This document shows, piece by piece, positions 43,856 to 51,759 of a stretch of 64,000 bases of DNA (position 1 is its first letter; each line of letters opens with the position of its first letter). The notes under the pieces are model-generated. The model had not been told where the DNA came from. It saw only the letters and a program-made list of their open reading frames with translations, and did not search any database. A program made the position numbers and the translations under genes. Origin of the DNA: BOG-931 sp963761525 (GTDB lineage Bacteria; Pseudomonadota; Alphaproteobacteria; Rhizobiales; Xanthobacteraceae); assembly GCA_963761525.1 (NCBI GenBank), contig CAVXHG010000004.1, forward strand, positions 496,001 to 560,000, written 5' to 3'.

Positions 43856-44089
43856 TTATCCCGCTTCGCGCCACGCCGTGGTCGGGAGTAATCCCTTCAG
43901 CGCGCCGTCATGTAACGCGATCGGATCGCGCTCGCCCTCCATCGCAAGCTGCAACACGGAGCGCGCAAGCTCATCGGGCTTGACGGTAGTGTTGCCGATC
44001 GCCTTGAGAGTCAACCACGCTTCATCGAACGCGGCCTCAAGGACGATCAGTGTCTGAGGATCGAAACTGTTGCTATGGAACCCGCGCAT
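43856..44089 (-). CDS. Hypothetical protein, 77 residues
   Basis: This soluble small protein is predicted helical: SFDPQTLIVLEAAFDEAWLT, LKAIGNTTVKPDELARSVLQ, then LAMEGERDPIALHDGALKGL. The pattern resembles short conserved alphaproteobacterial proteins of unknown function. It begins 10 bases after the DUF1194 gene stop on the same strand, so it may be the last gene of the amidohydrolase-DUF1194 run. Confidence 0.6.
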   Translation of the reverse strand: MRGFHSNSFDPQTLIVLEAAFDEAWLTLKAIGNTTVKPDELARSVLQLAMEGERDPIALHDGALKGLLPTTAWREAG

Positions 44090-44098
44090 CCACCGCCC

Positions 44099-44944
44099 TC
44101 ACCGCGGCACTTGCTCGCTTATGAACGTGGCCATTGCGGAGTGGGGGGACTTTCCGGGGGAAGTTGGCCGAGTTTGTGACGCCGCAGGCGCTGTCGAATC
44201 ACTTGATCTTGATCGTATTGCATCGTCACCGGCCGCGGCAATCTCGGTAATGAGCTTTTTCAGGACGGCCTCGGCAAAAGTGTCATAATTCTCCGCCGGG
44301 ATCATAAATGCACCCGGCCCACCGATAACATTGTCATAATAATAACGGTCAAGCATCGGCTCGATTGAAAGGATCGGCAAACCATTGATACCGACGCCGT
44401 CGCGCACCGCTTCATCGCGGGCTTCCGTCACTGAACGCCCGCTGTTGTTGGAACCATCGCCGGAAATATCGATAACGCGGCGCTCGCCCTTGAAGGGGCT
44501 CTGCACCAGCAGCAGGCGGGAATAGTCAATCGCGCCGCTGATCGAGGTGCCGCCACCGAACAACTGCCGTGGCGCGGCCTCGATCGCTGCGGCCAAGGTC
44601 TCGGTACTGGCTTCGTCCTTGATCAGAGTCCAATCGACCACGACAACGTGCAGCCGCGGCCCGGTCCACTGCATCATGGTGGCAGCGATCGATTGCGTAT
44701 CCAGCGAACGGATCGAAGCCAGCACGCGCGGATTGCGGAACGCCGCCGCATATCCCTGCTTCTGCAATTCAAATCGGCCAGCACTGACGCTGCCCGACGT
44801 ATCGACGGCGAGCACGAGATTAAGCGCGGTATCGACCTGCCCCGATTTCTCCGGCGCGGTCTGCGCATTCGCGGAAGAGCTCGCGGCGGCGAATGCCGCG
44901 AGCGCAAAGAGAATAAGCTTTAAGCTTACGCCGTCTTGGGACAC
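44099..44944 (-). CDS. DUF1194 (von Willebrand A-like) secreted protein
   Basis: This 281-residue protein has a signal peptide (LILFALAAFAAASSSANA) and a vWA-type fold. The metal-site motif is LNLVLAVDTSGSVSAGRFEL (DTSGS, about residues 46-52), with the later FGGGTSISGAIDYS and VIDISGDGSNNSGRSVTEAR completing the MIDAS pattern. It is a periplasmic adhesion-like or chaperone-like family of unknown role. Its start overlaps the end of the amidohydrolase gene by 19 bases, so they are coupled. The Ser/Pro-rich tail is probably flexible. Confidence 0.88.
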   Translation of the reverse strand: MSQDGVSLKLILFALAAFAAASSSANAQTAPEKSGQVDTALNLVLAVDTSGSVSAGRFELQKQGYAAAFRNPRVLASIRSLDTQSIAATMMQWTGPRLHVVVVDWTLIKDEASTETLAAAIEAAPRQLFGGGTSISGAIDYSRLLLVQSPFKGERRVIDISGDGSNNSGRSVTEARDEAVRDGVGINGLPILSIEPMLDRYYYDNVIGGPGAFMIPAENYDTFAEAVLKKLITEIAAAGDDAIRSRSSDSTAPAASQTRPTSPGKSPHSAMATFISEQVPR

Positions 44945-45993
44945 AGTCGCGATGCGTTTCCGCTCGAAATCGCCTCAAGATCGGATGGAGCAAGATCAAG
45001 CTTCCTGAGGTTGTTGATCTGGTCAAGCGGGAAATACGGGTAATCGGTGCCGTAGGTAATTTGCGACACCGGCACGAGCTTCATCAACGCCGCCATCGCC
45101 GCCGGATGGGTGGCGTTGGCGGTGTCATAATAAAGCTTGCGGAATTCCGCCTCGATACCGTTCGGCGCAAAGCCACCAGCACCAGCATCGCGGGCTTTCT
45201 GGTCGTAGAATGCTTCGATGCGGCCAGCGAGGAATGGAATGGTGCCGCCGGCGTGTGAGAACAGCCACTTGATATCCGGCTGCTTTGCAAAGCTGCCGCT
45301 GAGCAGAAGGCTGACGATAGTGCGTGTCGTATCGTGCGGCACTTCGATCGCCGCAGGATACGCACCGACACTAAGCCGGCCGCAACAGCTCGCGACCAGC
45401 GGATGCACATAAACCACCGCCTTGCGGCGGTTGAGCTCTTCGAGGACCGGCTTATAGGCCGGATCGCCGAGCCACTTGTCGCCGTAGTTGGTTTGCAGGT
45501 TCACGCCGTCGGCTTTGAGCGTGCCGAACGCGTATTCGATCTCTTTGAGCGTCGTGTCAGTATCCATCATCGACAGCGGCGCAAACAGAGCGTAGCGGCC
45601 AGGCTTGTCACGCACCATTTCGGCGGCGTAATCGCAGCACATCCGCGCCATGTCGTGCGCCTTGTCGGCACCGGCGTCGAACCAGACACCGGGCGTGGAT
45701 GCAAGCGACAGCACCGCCACCGTGATGCCGTTCTTGTCCATCGCCTCAAGATCGTTCTCCTTGGTCCACGCCATCTGCGTGCCAAAGTGCGGGATCTTGC
45801 GCTGGTCTTCCCAATCGGCCCACGCCTTCTGATAGGCCGGCGGATAGAAGTGATGGTGGGTGTCGACCAGTTTGGTCTTCGCAGCTTGCGCGGACGCTTC
45901 TTTTCCGGACAGCAGCGCGGTTGCGCCAAGCGCCGCAGCGCCAGCAAGAAATTGCCGCCGCGATCCACAGCAGCCGCACGTTGAAAGCCTCAT
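44926..45993 (-). CDS. Tat-exported amidohydrolase (ACMSD-like family)
   Basis: This 355-residue TIM-barrel amidohydrolase of the aminocarboxymuconate-semialdehyde decarboxylase type begins MRLSTCGCCGSRRQFLAGAA, a twin-arginine signal (SRRQFL). Metal ligands are seen in VDTHHHFYPPAYQKAW (HxH), VYVHPLVASC, WLFSHAGGTIPFLAGRIEAF and ITYGTDYPYFP (Asp). The start at 45993 has a GGGAGGGAG site upstream; earlier codons in frame are not protein-like. Export of an ACMSD-like enzyme is less usual. It overlaps DUF1194 by 19 bases. Confidence 0.88.
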   Translation of the reverse strand: MRLSTCGCCGSRRQFLAGAAALGATALLSGKEASAQAAKTKLVDTHHHFYPPAYQKAWADWEDQRKIPHFGTQMAWTKENDLEAMDKNGITVAVLSLASTPGVWFDAGADKAHDMARMCCDYAAEMVRDKPGRYALFAPLSMMDTDTTLKEIEYAFGTLKADGVNLQTNYGDKWLGDPAYKPVLEELNRRKAVVYVHPLVASCCGRLSVGAYPAAIEVPHDTTRTIVSLLLSGSFAKQPDIKWLFSHAGGTIPFLAGRIEAFYDQKARDAGAGGFAPNGIEAEFRKLYYDTANATHPAAMAALMKLVPVSQITYGTDYPYFPLDQINNLRKLDLAPSDLEAISSGNASRLCPKTA

Positions 45994-46036
45994 AGTCTCC
46001 CTCCCGCTCATTATTATTGGGCGGGATACTACACCG

Positions 46037-46910
46037 TCATCGCCACATCTGGAATGCGACGATCGCCCCCAGCATGATGGCCGCGCCGATACCCTGAATC
46101 GGGGTAAGCACCTCACCGAGCAGCGGCGCGCTCAACGCTGTCGCTATGAGCGGCTCGAAATTCATGATCAGCGCGCTGCGGAACGGGCCGATGCGCACGG
46201 TCGAGACATAAAGCGTGAGTGTCGCGACCGCGGTACAAACGCTGACGATGGCGACCGCTACCCAGCCGTAAGTTGTGTGCGGGGTCTGCCAATGCATGGT
46301 CGCAACGACGCCGATGGCAAATAGCGCAGTCGATGACAGCAGCGAATACCAGGTCGTCAGCCGCGGATCGGTCTTTTGCAGCTCGGTGCGTGCGATCAGA
46401 GAGAAAAGCCGTACGGCACAGCGCGGCGCCGACCGCGAAACCGAGACCGAGGATCGACAACTGGTGCGGATAGGCGCCGATGGCCAGGGAGAGCCCGAAA
46501 AACGCGGCGACGGCTGCGAGACCACCTGTCCAGCTAAGCCGTTCAATGCCGAATATTGCTCCAACAATTCCGGTCAGCAACGGATAAATGAAATAAGTCA
46601 GCACCCCGATGGGCACGGTGATGAGATCGATCGCCTTGAACAGCCCATAGACGATGGCGGCGAACAACACGCCGAGGATAAGAGCTATGACGCGCGCTCG
46701 CGGTGTAGCCGGCAGCGCAGGCGGACCTACGCGCAGATAACAGAACAGAATAGCGATCCCGACAACGCCGCGGATCAGCGTCAACGGGAGCAGGCCGATC
46801 CCCGAATTCAGGGCAACCTTGGCAAAGGTGTCGCCGATGCCGAATGAAGCGGCGGCAACGATGCCCGGGACAAGAGCGGAGAACCGCTCGCGCGCGCTAT
46901 CGGATTCCAT
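46037..46910 (-). pseudogene. EamA-family (DMT) permease, one frameshift
   Basis: This drug/metabolite transporter has ten predicted helices in two EamA halves. The first half (GIVAAASFGIGDTFAKVALN, LIRGVVGIAILFCYLRVG, LTYFIYPLLTGIVGAIFG) runs to LGFAVGAALC. From about 46418 the second half (RLFSLIARTELQKTDPRLTT, SSTALFAIGVVATMHWQTPH, PFRSALIMNFEPLIATALSA, IQGIGAAIMLGAIVAF) is in the next frame. Removing one T near 46418 restores AALAVRLFSLIART, a +1 insertion. It starts 6 bases after the argB stop on the same strand. Substrate unknown. Confidence 0.85.
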
Positions 46911-46916
46911 TTCGGC

Positions 46917-47813
46917 TCAGCGGTGAATGAGCGTGCCGGCGCCGAGTTCGGTAAACAGCTCGAGCAGCACGGCGTGCGGCACCTTGCCGTCCAGGATGAC
47001 CACGCCTTCGACACCTTGTTCAAGCGCGTAGATGCACGTCTCGACCTTCGGAATCATGCCGCCGGAAATGGTGCCGTCGGCAATCAGCCGCCGCGCGTCA
47101 TCGACCGAAAGCTCCTTGATCAGCGTTTTCGATTTGTCGAGTACGCCCGGAACATCGGTGAGCAGCAGAAAGCGCTTGGCATGCAGCGCGCCGGCAATTG
47201 CGCCGGCAAACGTGTCGGCATTGACGTTGAAGGTGCCGCCGTTAGCGGCCGCCGCGACCGGCGCCAGGACCGGAATAAGCTGACGGCCCAGAATCACGTC
47301 GAGAACGGTGGTGTCGACTTTCTCCGGTTCGCCGACAAACCCGAGATCGAGAATTTTCTCGATATGCGAGTCCGGATCGACCACGGCGCGTGTCAGCTTG
47401 CGGGCGACAACCATATTGCCGTCCTTGCCGCAGAGGCCGACCGCCTTGCCGCCGGCCTCGTTGATGTGGCCGACCAGCTCTTTATTGATCAAGCCAGCCA
47501 GCACCATCTCGACGACTTCGAGCGTCTTGGCATCGGTAATGCGAAGTCCGGCGGCGTATTGCGATTGCACGCCGACACGATTGAGCATCGCCTCGATCTG
47601 CGGACCTCCGCCGTGCACGACCACCGGATTGATGGCGGTTTGCTCCAGCAGCACGATGTCTTTGGCGAATTCGCGCGCCAGATGTTCCTGGCCCATGGCG
47701 TGGCCGCCGTATTTGACGACCACGATTTCCTCGTCATAGCGCTGCATAAAGGGCAGCGCTTCCGACAGGATGCGGGCCTGTATTTCTGGGCTGACGGTGT
47801 CGCTCTGGCTCAT
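46917..47813 (-). CDS. argB: Acetylglutamate kinase
   Basis: This 298-residue amino-acid kinase performs the second step of arginine synthesis. Motifs: VVKYGGHAMG (Lys and Gly of the phosphate site, about residues 30-40), NPVVVHGGGPQIEAMLNRVG, LCGKDGNMVVARK, FNVNADTFAGAIAGALHAKR, and TDVPGVLDKSKTL with the ISGGMIPKVETCIYAL segment. The start at 47813 begins MSQSDTVSPEIQARILSEAL, the usual family N-terminus. An inverted-repeat element lies 21 bases upstream. Confidence 0.96.
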   Translation of the reverse strand: MSQSDTVSPEIQARILSEALPFMQRYDEEIVVVKYGGHAMGQEHLAREFAKDIVLLEQTAINPVVVHGGGPQIEAMLNRVGVQSQYAAGLRITDAKTLEVVEMVLAGLINKELVGHINEAGGKAVGLCGKDGNMVVARKLTRAVVDPDSHIEKILDLGFVGEPEKVDTTVLDVILGRQLIPVLAPVAAAANGGTFNVNADTFAGAIAGALHAKRFLLLTDVPGVLDKSKTLIKELSVDDARRLIADGTISGGMIPKVETCIYALEQGVEGVVILDGKVPHAVLLELFTELGAGTLIHR

Positions 47814-47834
47814 TGGCTCGGTCTTCCCGCGCAA

Positions 47835-48001
47835 GAGTGAAGCAGATTTGACATTCGCTAAGAGCGTGCCGCTTGCTCGAGAAGCGAATGTCAAATCCAA
47901 AGCTTCACTCGCTACTTATATCTGCTAGTGGTCCTTTGATTCAAACATTCGCACAAGGTGCGTGCTGAAATGACATGCGAATGTTTGAATCGGACCACTA
48001 G
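47835..48001. repeat. Two-hairpin repeat element, copy A
   Basis: This 167-base element has two long hairpins. Hairpin 1 pairs GAGTGAAGC (47835-47843) with GCTTCACTC (47902-47910) and GATTTGACATTCGCT (47845-47859) with AGCGAATGTCAAATC (47883-47897). Hairpin 2 pairs CTAGTGGTCC (47925-47934) with GGACCACTAG (47992-48001) and GATTCAAACATTCGCA (47938-47953) with its exact complement (47976-47991). It is homologous to copy B at 55751-55918. It lies between the 3' end of the citrate synthase-like gene and the 5' end of argB. It could act on DNA or in the transcript. Confidence 0.85.
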
Positions 48002-48047
48002 ACCACTTTGGCGCACCTATCTAGCGGCGCGAAGCAGCTGCGACAAC

Positions 48048-49109
48048 TCACTGCGCGGGGACCGGCCCAATATAGGTCGAAGCGGGGCGGATCATGCGCC
48101 CGGTCTTTTGCTGTTCCATGGCGTGGGCGAGCCAGGCCGCGCAGCGCGCCACGGCGAATACCGGCGTAAACGCCTCGCGCGGCAACCCAATGGCGTCGAG
48201 CAACAGCGCCGCATCCATCTCGATATTGGCCTCGACACGGCGTCCGGGCTTGCGGCGTTGCAAGGCGGCAACCGCGCGGCGCTCAACATCCATGACGAAT
48301 CCAAGACGTTTCGATTGCGGATCGAGCTTGCGCAGCGCCGTGCGCAACAGGTCAGCACGCGGATCGCGATGGCGAAAAATGCGGTGGCCGAAACCCATGA
48401 GACGACCACCGGAATCGAGCTTGCGCTCGATCCAGCCGCCGGTGTCACCGCTGGCCTCGATCTCGTCGAGCATATCGAGTGCGAGGCCCGGCGCGCCGCC
48501 ATGGAGCGGACCGCCAAACGCGCAGTAGCCGCCAAGCGCGGCAGCAGCAAGCGATGCGCGTGAGGAGACGACGACGCGCGCCGCGAAGGTCGAATTACCC
48601 AGCCCGTTGTCGATCACCGTCGCAATATAGGAGTCGAGTGCGGCGACACGCGTTGGCTCTGCCGGCCCGTCCGCAATCATGCGCAGCAGGTCTGCCGCCG
48701 TGGTGAGCGACGGATCGGCAGCGACAGGTGCTTTACCGTCCTTGGCGCGGAGCAAGGCGGCGATTGCAACTGGAAGAGTGGCGAGAATTTCCGCGGGCGC
48801 GGATTGGTCCGGCAATGCGGCAAGCGCAACGCGCAGACCTTCGCCGAGCAGATGATTTGCCGCGCAACCGATCCAATCACCGATCCGCGCGAATGCTTTT
48901 TGGCGCGCCGCGCCAAGCATACGCTGCATGGAAACTCCGGTCAGATCTTCGCCTGCGAAGCCATCCCACATCACCGCGACCGCGGTTTCGTAGCCGTGCG
49001 CAGCGAGCGTCTCGATGGTGTGACCGCGCACCCAGACCGCGCCGGATTCGCCGTCAGCGTGGCTGAGCACGGTTTCGGCCGCGACCACGCCTTCCAGTCC
49101 GCTGTTCAT
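48048..49109 (-). CDS. Citrate synthase/methylcitrate synthase-like protein
   Basis: This 353-residue protein is short for citrate synthase but has its core. The start MNSGLEGVVAAETVLSHADG GES-type leads into the family; FGGPLHGGAPGLALDMLDEI carries the active-site His region, GFGHRIFRHRDPRADLLRTA a second His, and RPASTYIGP the terminal Arg motif. It may make citrate, 2-methylcitrate or a related acid; paralogues of this size are common beside the main gltA. It sits between engB (4 bases upstream) and the repeat/argB. Housekeeping gltA is presumably elsewhere. Confidence 0.88.
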   Translation of the reverse strand: MNSGLEGVVAAETVLSHADGESGAVWVRGHTIETLAAHGYETAVAVMWDGFAGEDLTGVSMQRMLGAARQKAFARIGDWIGCAANHLLGEGLRVALAALPDQSAPAEILATLPVAIAALLRAKDGKAPVAADPSLTTAADLLRMIADGPAEPTRVAALDSYIATVIDNGLGNSTFAARVVVSSRASLAAAALGGYCAFGGPLHGGAPGLALDMLDEIEASGDTGGWIERKLDSGGRLMGFGHRIFRHRDPRADLLRTALRKLDPQSKRLGFVMDVERRAVAALQRRKPGRRVEANIEMDAALLLDAIGLPREAFTPVFAVARCAAWLAHAMEQQKTGRMIRPASTYIGPVPAQ

Positions 49110-49113
49110 GACT

Positions 49114-49770
49114 CTACCCCCGCAAAGCGCCGCGTTCGATCAGAAGGCGCGCGATTGCGGCACGCAACTCCGCCATGCCCGCACCGATGTGCGATGACGT
49201 GGCGATGACATCGGGAAACGCCGCCGGTCTTTTCCGTATTGCGGCCTTGACGGTATCCGTCCGTTCGGAAAGCTCAGCTTCGCTGACCTGGTCGGATTTT
49301 GTCAGCACGATCTGATGGCTCACGGCGGCCTTGCTCATCGCATCAAGGATCGCATTGTCGGCGGATTTCAAACCGTGGCGCGCATCCACCAGAATGTAAA
49401 CTCGCGCCAACGTGGCGCGGCCGCGCAGATAGTCGTGAATGAGTGTTGTCCACGCTGCAATCTTGCTCTTTGCGGCGGCGGCATAGCCGTAGCCCGGCAT
49501 GTCGACCAGCACGAGCTGGCCAGGGCCATCGAAGAAAATCAATTCCTGGGTGCGGCCCGGCGTGTTGGAGGTCCGCGCCAACGCCTTGCGCCCGGTCAGC
49601 GCATTGATGAGGCTCGACTTACCGACATTGGATCGTCCAGCGAACGCAATTTCGGGCGCCGTCATTCGCGGCAGCGATTCGAGTGAGCTGGCCGCTGAGG
49701 CAAAGTCCCATTCGCCGGCGAACAGCCGCCGGCCGGTGTCGAGCTCCAGGCTGGAAAATTCGCTGTTCAT
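49114..49770 (-). CDS. engB: Ribosome biogenesis GTPase YsxC/EngB
   Basis: This 218-residue TrmE-Era-EngA-like GTPase takes part in 50S assembly. Nucleotide motifs: G1 FAGRSNVGKSSLINALTGRK (about residues 44-62), G3 LVDMPGYGYA, G4 VLTKSDQV and the conserved TPGRTQELIFF (G2) before. Short and cytoplasmic as expected. It forms a same-strand run with the citrate synthase-like gene (gap 4 bases) and is divergent from the SPW protein gene. Confidence 0.95.
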   Translation of the reverse strand: MNSEFSSLELDTGRRLFAGEWDFASAASSLESLPRMTAPEIAFAGRSNVGKSSLINALTGRKALARTSNTPGRTQELIFFDGPGQLVLVDMPGYGYAAAAKSKIAAWTTLIHDYLRGRATLARVYILVDARHGLKSADNAILDAMSKAAVSHQIVLTKSDQVSEAELSERTDTVKAAIRKRPAAFPDVIATSSHIGAGMAELRAAIARLLIERGALRG

Positions 49771-49907
49771 GTCACTGGCACCGCGAATTGTGCGAAGGCG
49801 CCGCCCCGGCGATGTGCGCGGAGGAGACTTGAAACGAGGAGATTTGGAACAAGATGGAAGGTACCCGGTTAGGAAATAGCGAAGCTGTGCGCGCCCCGGA
49901 GAGTTCC

Positions 49908-50261
49908 ATGGATGACTGGTCGAACGTCAAACTGTGCGACGTGGGGAACCTCATTCTCGGCATGGTTCTGTTCTTCAGCCCCTGGGCATTCGACTTATCA
50001 GTTGGCGCGCAATGGCAGACCGCATCGGTCATCGGAATCGTCATTGCGGTGCTGTCGATTGCCGCGCTTGCCGCATTCGCGGTCTGGGAGGAATGGGTCA
50101 ACCTGGTCGCCGGTCTAGCACTTATCGTATCGCCCTGGCTGCTCGGGTTCCAGAACAGCGACGCCATGACGATCGATGTTGTCATCGGCGGTCTGGTCGC
50201 AGTCTTTGCGGCATTCGAGGTCTGGTCCCTGCACGAACCAGCGCCCCAGGTCACCACCTAG
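49908..50261 (+). CDS. SPW-repeat membrane protein
   Basis: This 117-residue protein has four hydrophobic helices and two SPW motifs, LFFSPWAFDL (about residues 25-34) and LIVSPWLLGF (about 78-87), which define the SPW family. It begins MDDWSNVKLCDVGNLILGMV. The ATG at 49908 has GGAGAG upstream; an earlier in-frame ATG at 49854 adds a poorly shaped N-terminus. Followed by a strong terminator, so it is probably transcribed alone. Function unknown. Confidence 0.8.
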   Translation: MDDWSNVKLCDVGNLILGMVLFFSPWAFDLSVGAQWQTASVIGIVIAVLSIAALAAFAVWEEWVNLVAGLALIVSPWLLGFQNSDAMTIDVVIGGLVAVFAAFEVWSLHEPAPQVTT

Positions 50262-50298
50262 AAGAATTCGCAGAGAAGAATCGATCTGCAAAAATGCG

Positions 50299-50325
50299 AA
50301 AAGGGGACATTCGGTCCCCTTTTTC
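50299..50325 (+). terminator. Rho-independent terminator after SPW gene
   Basis: The stem AAAAGGGGAC (50299-50308) pairs perfectly with GTCCCCTTTT (50314-50323) around a five-base loop ATTCG, and a U-rich tail continues (TTTTTCTTTG). It lies 38 bases after the SPW stop and, read on the other strand, 30 bases after the small gene at 50354-50560, so it may serve both. Confidence 0.85.
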
Positions 50326-50353
50326 TTTGTTCGGCCGGAAAGTAAACGCTGGA

Positions 50354-50560
50354 TCAGGCAGCGACGTCGGCGAGCAGATCACGCCACTTGTTTGAGCACG
50401 GCGCATAGGCAGGATTTTTGGCGCTGCCCTGATAGCGCACCGCGGCAGCGACCGCGGAGATACCAATCTGCCCGTAGCATTCGTCGAGCTTCCTCAATTC
50501 AGCTAAAACCAGGAGGTCTGGACCGGTTTTCTCGGCTAATTCGGCAGTCATGTCTTGCAT
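50354..50560 (-). CDS. Hypothetical protein, 68 residues
   Basis: This soluble small protein begins MQDMTAELAEKTGPDLLVLA and continues ELRKLDECYGQIGISAVAAA. The compact helical sequence ends CSNKWRDLLADVAA. The ATG at 50560 is preceded by a GGGG patch. It is convergent with the SPW gene, sharing a terminator region. A conserved product is plausible, but no family was recognised. Confidence 0.55.
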   Translation of the reverse strand: MQDMTAELAEKTGPDLLVLAELRKLDECYGQIGISAVAAAVRYQGSAKNPAYAPCSNKWRDLLADVAA

Positions 50561-50942
50561 TGGAACCCCATTTTCCCTTTGCGATGTCCGATGATGAAAT
50601 CGTAGCCGTGGAGTGCGGCGGAAATGGGCGACAAATCGTGCGCTGTCGTGACATTTCGGCAAGCCCCCAACGGCGGTCACATGACACCGGCGATGGTAAA
50701 CCCTCGTTTAATTTGTCGGTCACATACTGGCGTCCGCTCTGCTCGCAGGGCGGCGCCATGGTTAACGACCTGAATTGTCCGATAAAGCCTGGGGATAGTG
50801 CGGCATTCCTGCAACACTTACCAACGACTGTGATGCCAAAGTCCTGTATTTGCTGGCATCGGTGGGGCGATTTCGTTATTCCATTCTTGGGCAATACGTC
50901 GGCGGGCGCCGGTGCAGGGGTTGGTTGGGAAATAGGCATATC
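50561..50942. other. Intergenic region without a supported gene
   Basis: These 382 bases lie between the divergent small gene and the L,D-transpeptidase. No frame here has a plausible ribosome-binding site plus protein-like codon use. It presumably carries the two promoters; I could not assign -35/-10 elements with confidence. Confidence 0.5.
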
Positions 50943-51605
50943 ATGACGATGCGTACGATCGGATTTTTGCTTGTTGGTCTTCTGCTCGGCGGTTGCATGC
51001 AGGAGACGCTTGAGCCCTCGACTCAGGCCACCTGGAAGCCGCGTGACAAGGAATTGATGTCGAACCTGCCCTACGCGCAGGCATCAATTCCGGATGAATA
51101 CCGCCGGCACGTTGTCAGCTTCGATCGTCAGGAAGTTCCGGGCTCGATCGTGGTCGATAGCGACAACAAGTTCCTCTACTACGTACTGCCGAACCATCAG
51201 GCGATCCGCTATGGCATCGCAGTTGGTGAGGACGCGCAGGTGTGGAGCGGTATCGCCAAGGTTGGCCGCATGGAAGAGTGGCCGACCTGGACCCCGACCT
51301 CGGGCGAGCAGCAGCGCCTCGGGCCGCTGCCGGCTTTCGTCGCCGGCGGACCGGCTAACCCGATGGGCGCGCGGGGCATGTATCTTTACTCCGGCAACAA
51401 AGACACGCTGTACCGCATCCACGGTACCAATCAGCCGGAATATATCGGGCAGGCAATTTCGTCGGGCTGCATTCGCATGGCCAACGAAGACGCCATCGAC
51501 CTCTATAGCCACGTAAAACTTGGTACCGTCGTTGTGGTGCTGAAGCCGCACGTCGATACGTCGACGCACGTTGCCTCTGGCGACGTTCCGACACGCCCGT
51601 TCTGA
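50943..51605 (+). CDS. Lipoprotein L,D-transpeptidase (YkuD domain)
   Basis: This 220-residue peptidoglycan cross-linking enzyme has a lipoprotein signal MTMRTIGFLLVGLLLGGC with lipobox cysteine at residue 18. The YkuD domain (about 80-205) shows YRIHGTNQPEYIGQAISSGC then IRMANEDAIDLYSHV, the catalytic HG...SGC(I/V)R(M/L) motif. It forms 3-3 cross-links or attaches proteins to peptidoglycan at the outer periplasm. Monocistronic in appearance, followed by a palindromic repeat. Confidence 0.93.
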   Translation: MTMRTIGFLLVGLLLGGCMQETLEPSTQATWKPRDKELMSNLPYAQASIPDEYRRHVVSFDRQEVPGSIVVDSDNKFLYYVLPNHQAIRYGIAVGEDAQVWSGIAKVGRMEEWPTWTPTSGEQQRLGPLPAFVAGGPANPMGARGMYLYSGNKDTLYRIHGTNQPEYIGQAISSGCIRMANEDAIDLYSHVKLGTVVVVLKPHVDTSTHVASGDVPTRPF

Positions 51606-51663
51606 TCTTTTCGTCGGGGGTTGCTGACGGCGCTGGCTCAAAGCCGGCGCCGTTTGCGTTTTC

Positions 51664-51713
51664 GAGCATGATCCGGAAAAGTGGAATCCGGTTTTCCGGA
51701 AAAGATCATGCTC
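51664..51713. repeat. Palindromic intergenic repeat, full copy
   Basis: This 50-base near-perfect palindrome has arms GAGCATGATCCGGAAAAG and CTTTTCCGGATCATGCTC (rc of the right arm, with one extra base in the right arm). It lies between the convergent L,D-transpeptidase and metallophosphoesterase genes. The type is common in Bradyrhizobium-like genomes. Confidence 0.75.
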
Positions 51714-51759
51714 AATCAAAATGCCAGAGCGACGATTGATTCAATCTAAAATGATTTCG

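Noticed and set aside
47814..48047. Hairpins near argB considered as a CRISPR or tRNA gene
   Set aside because: There are only two hairpins with no spacer periodicity and no cloverleaf or CCA end; they match the dispersed repeat at 55751-55918 instead.
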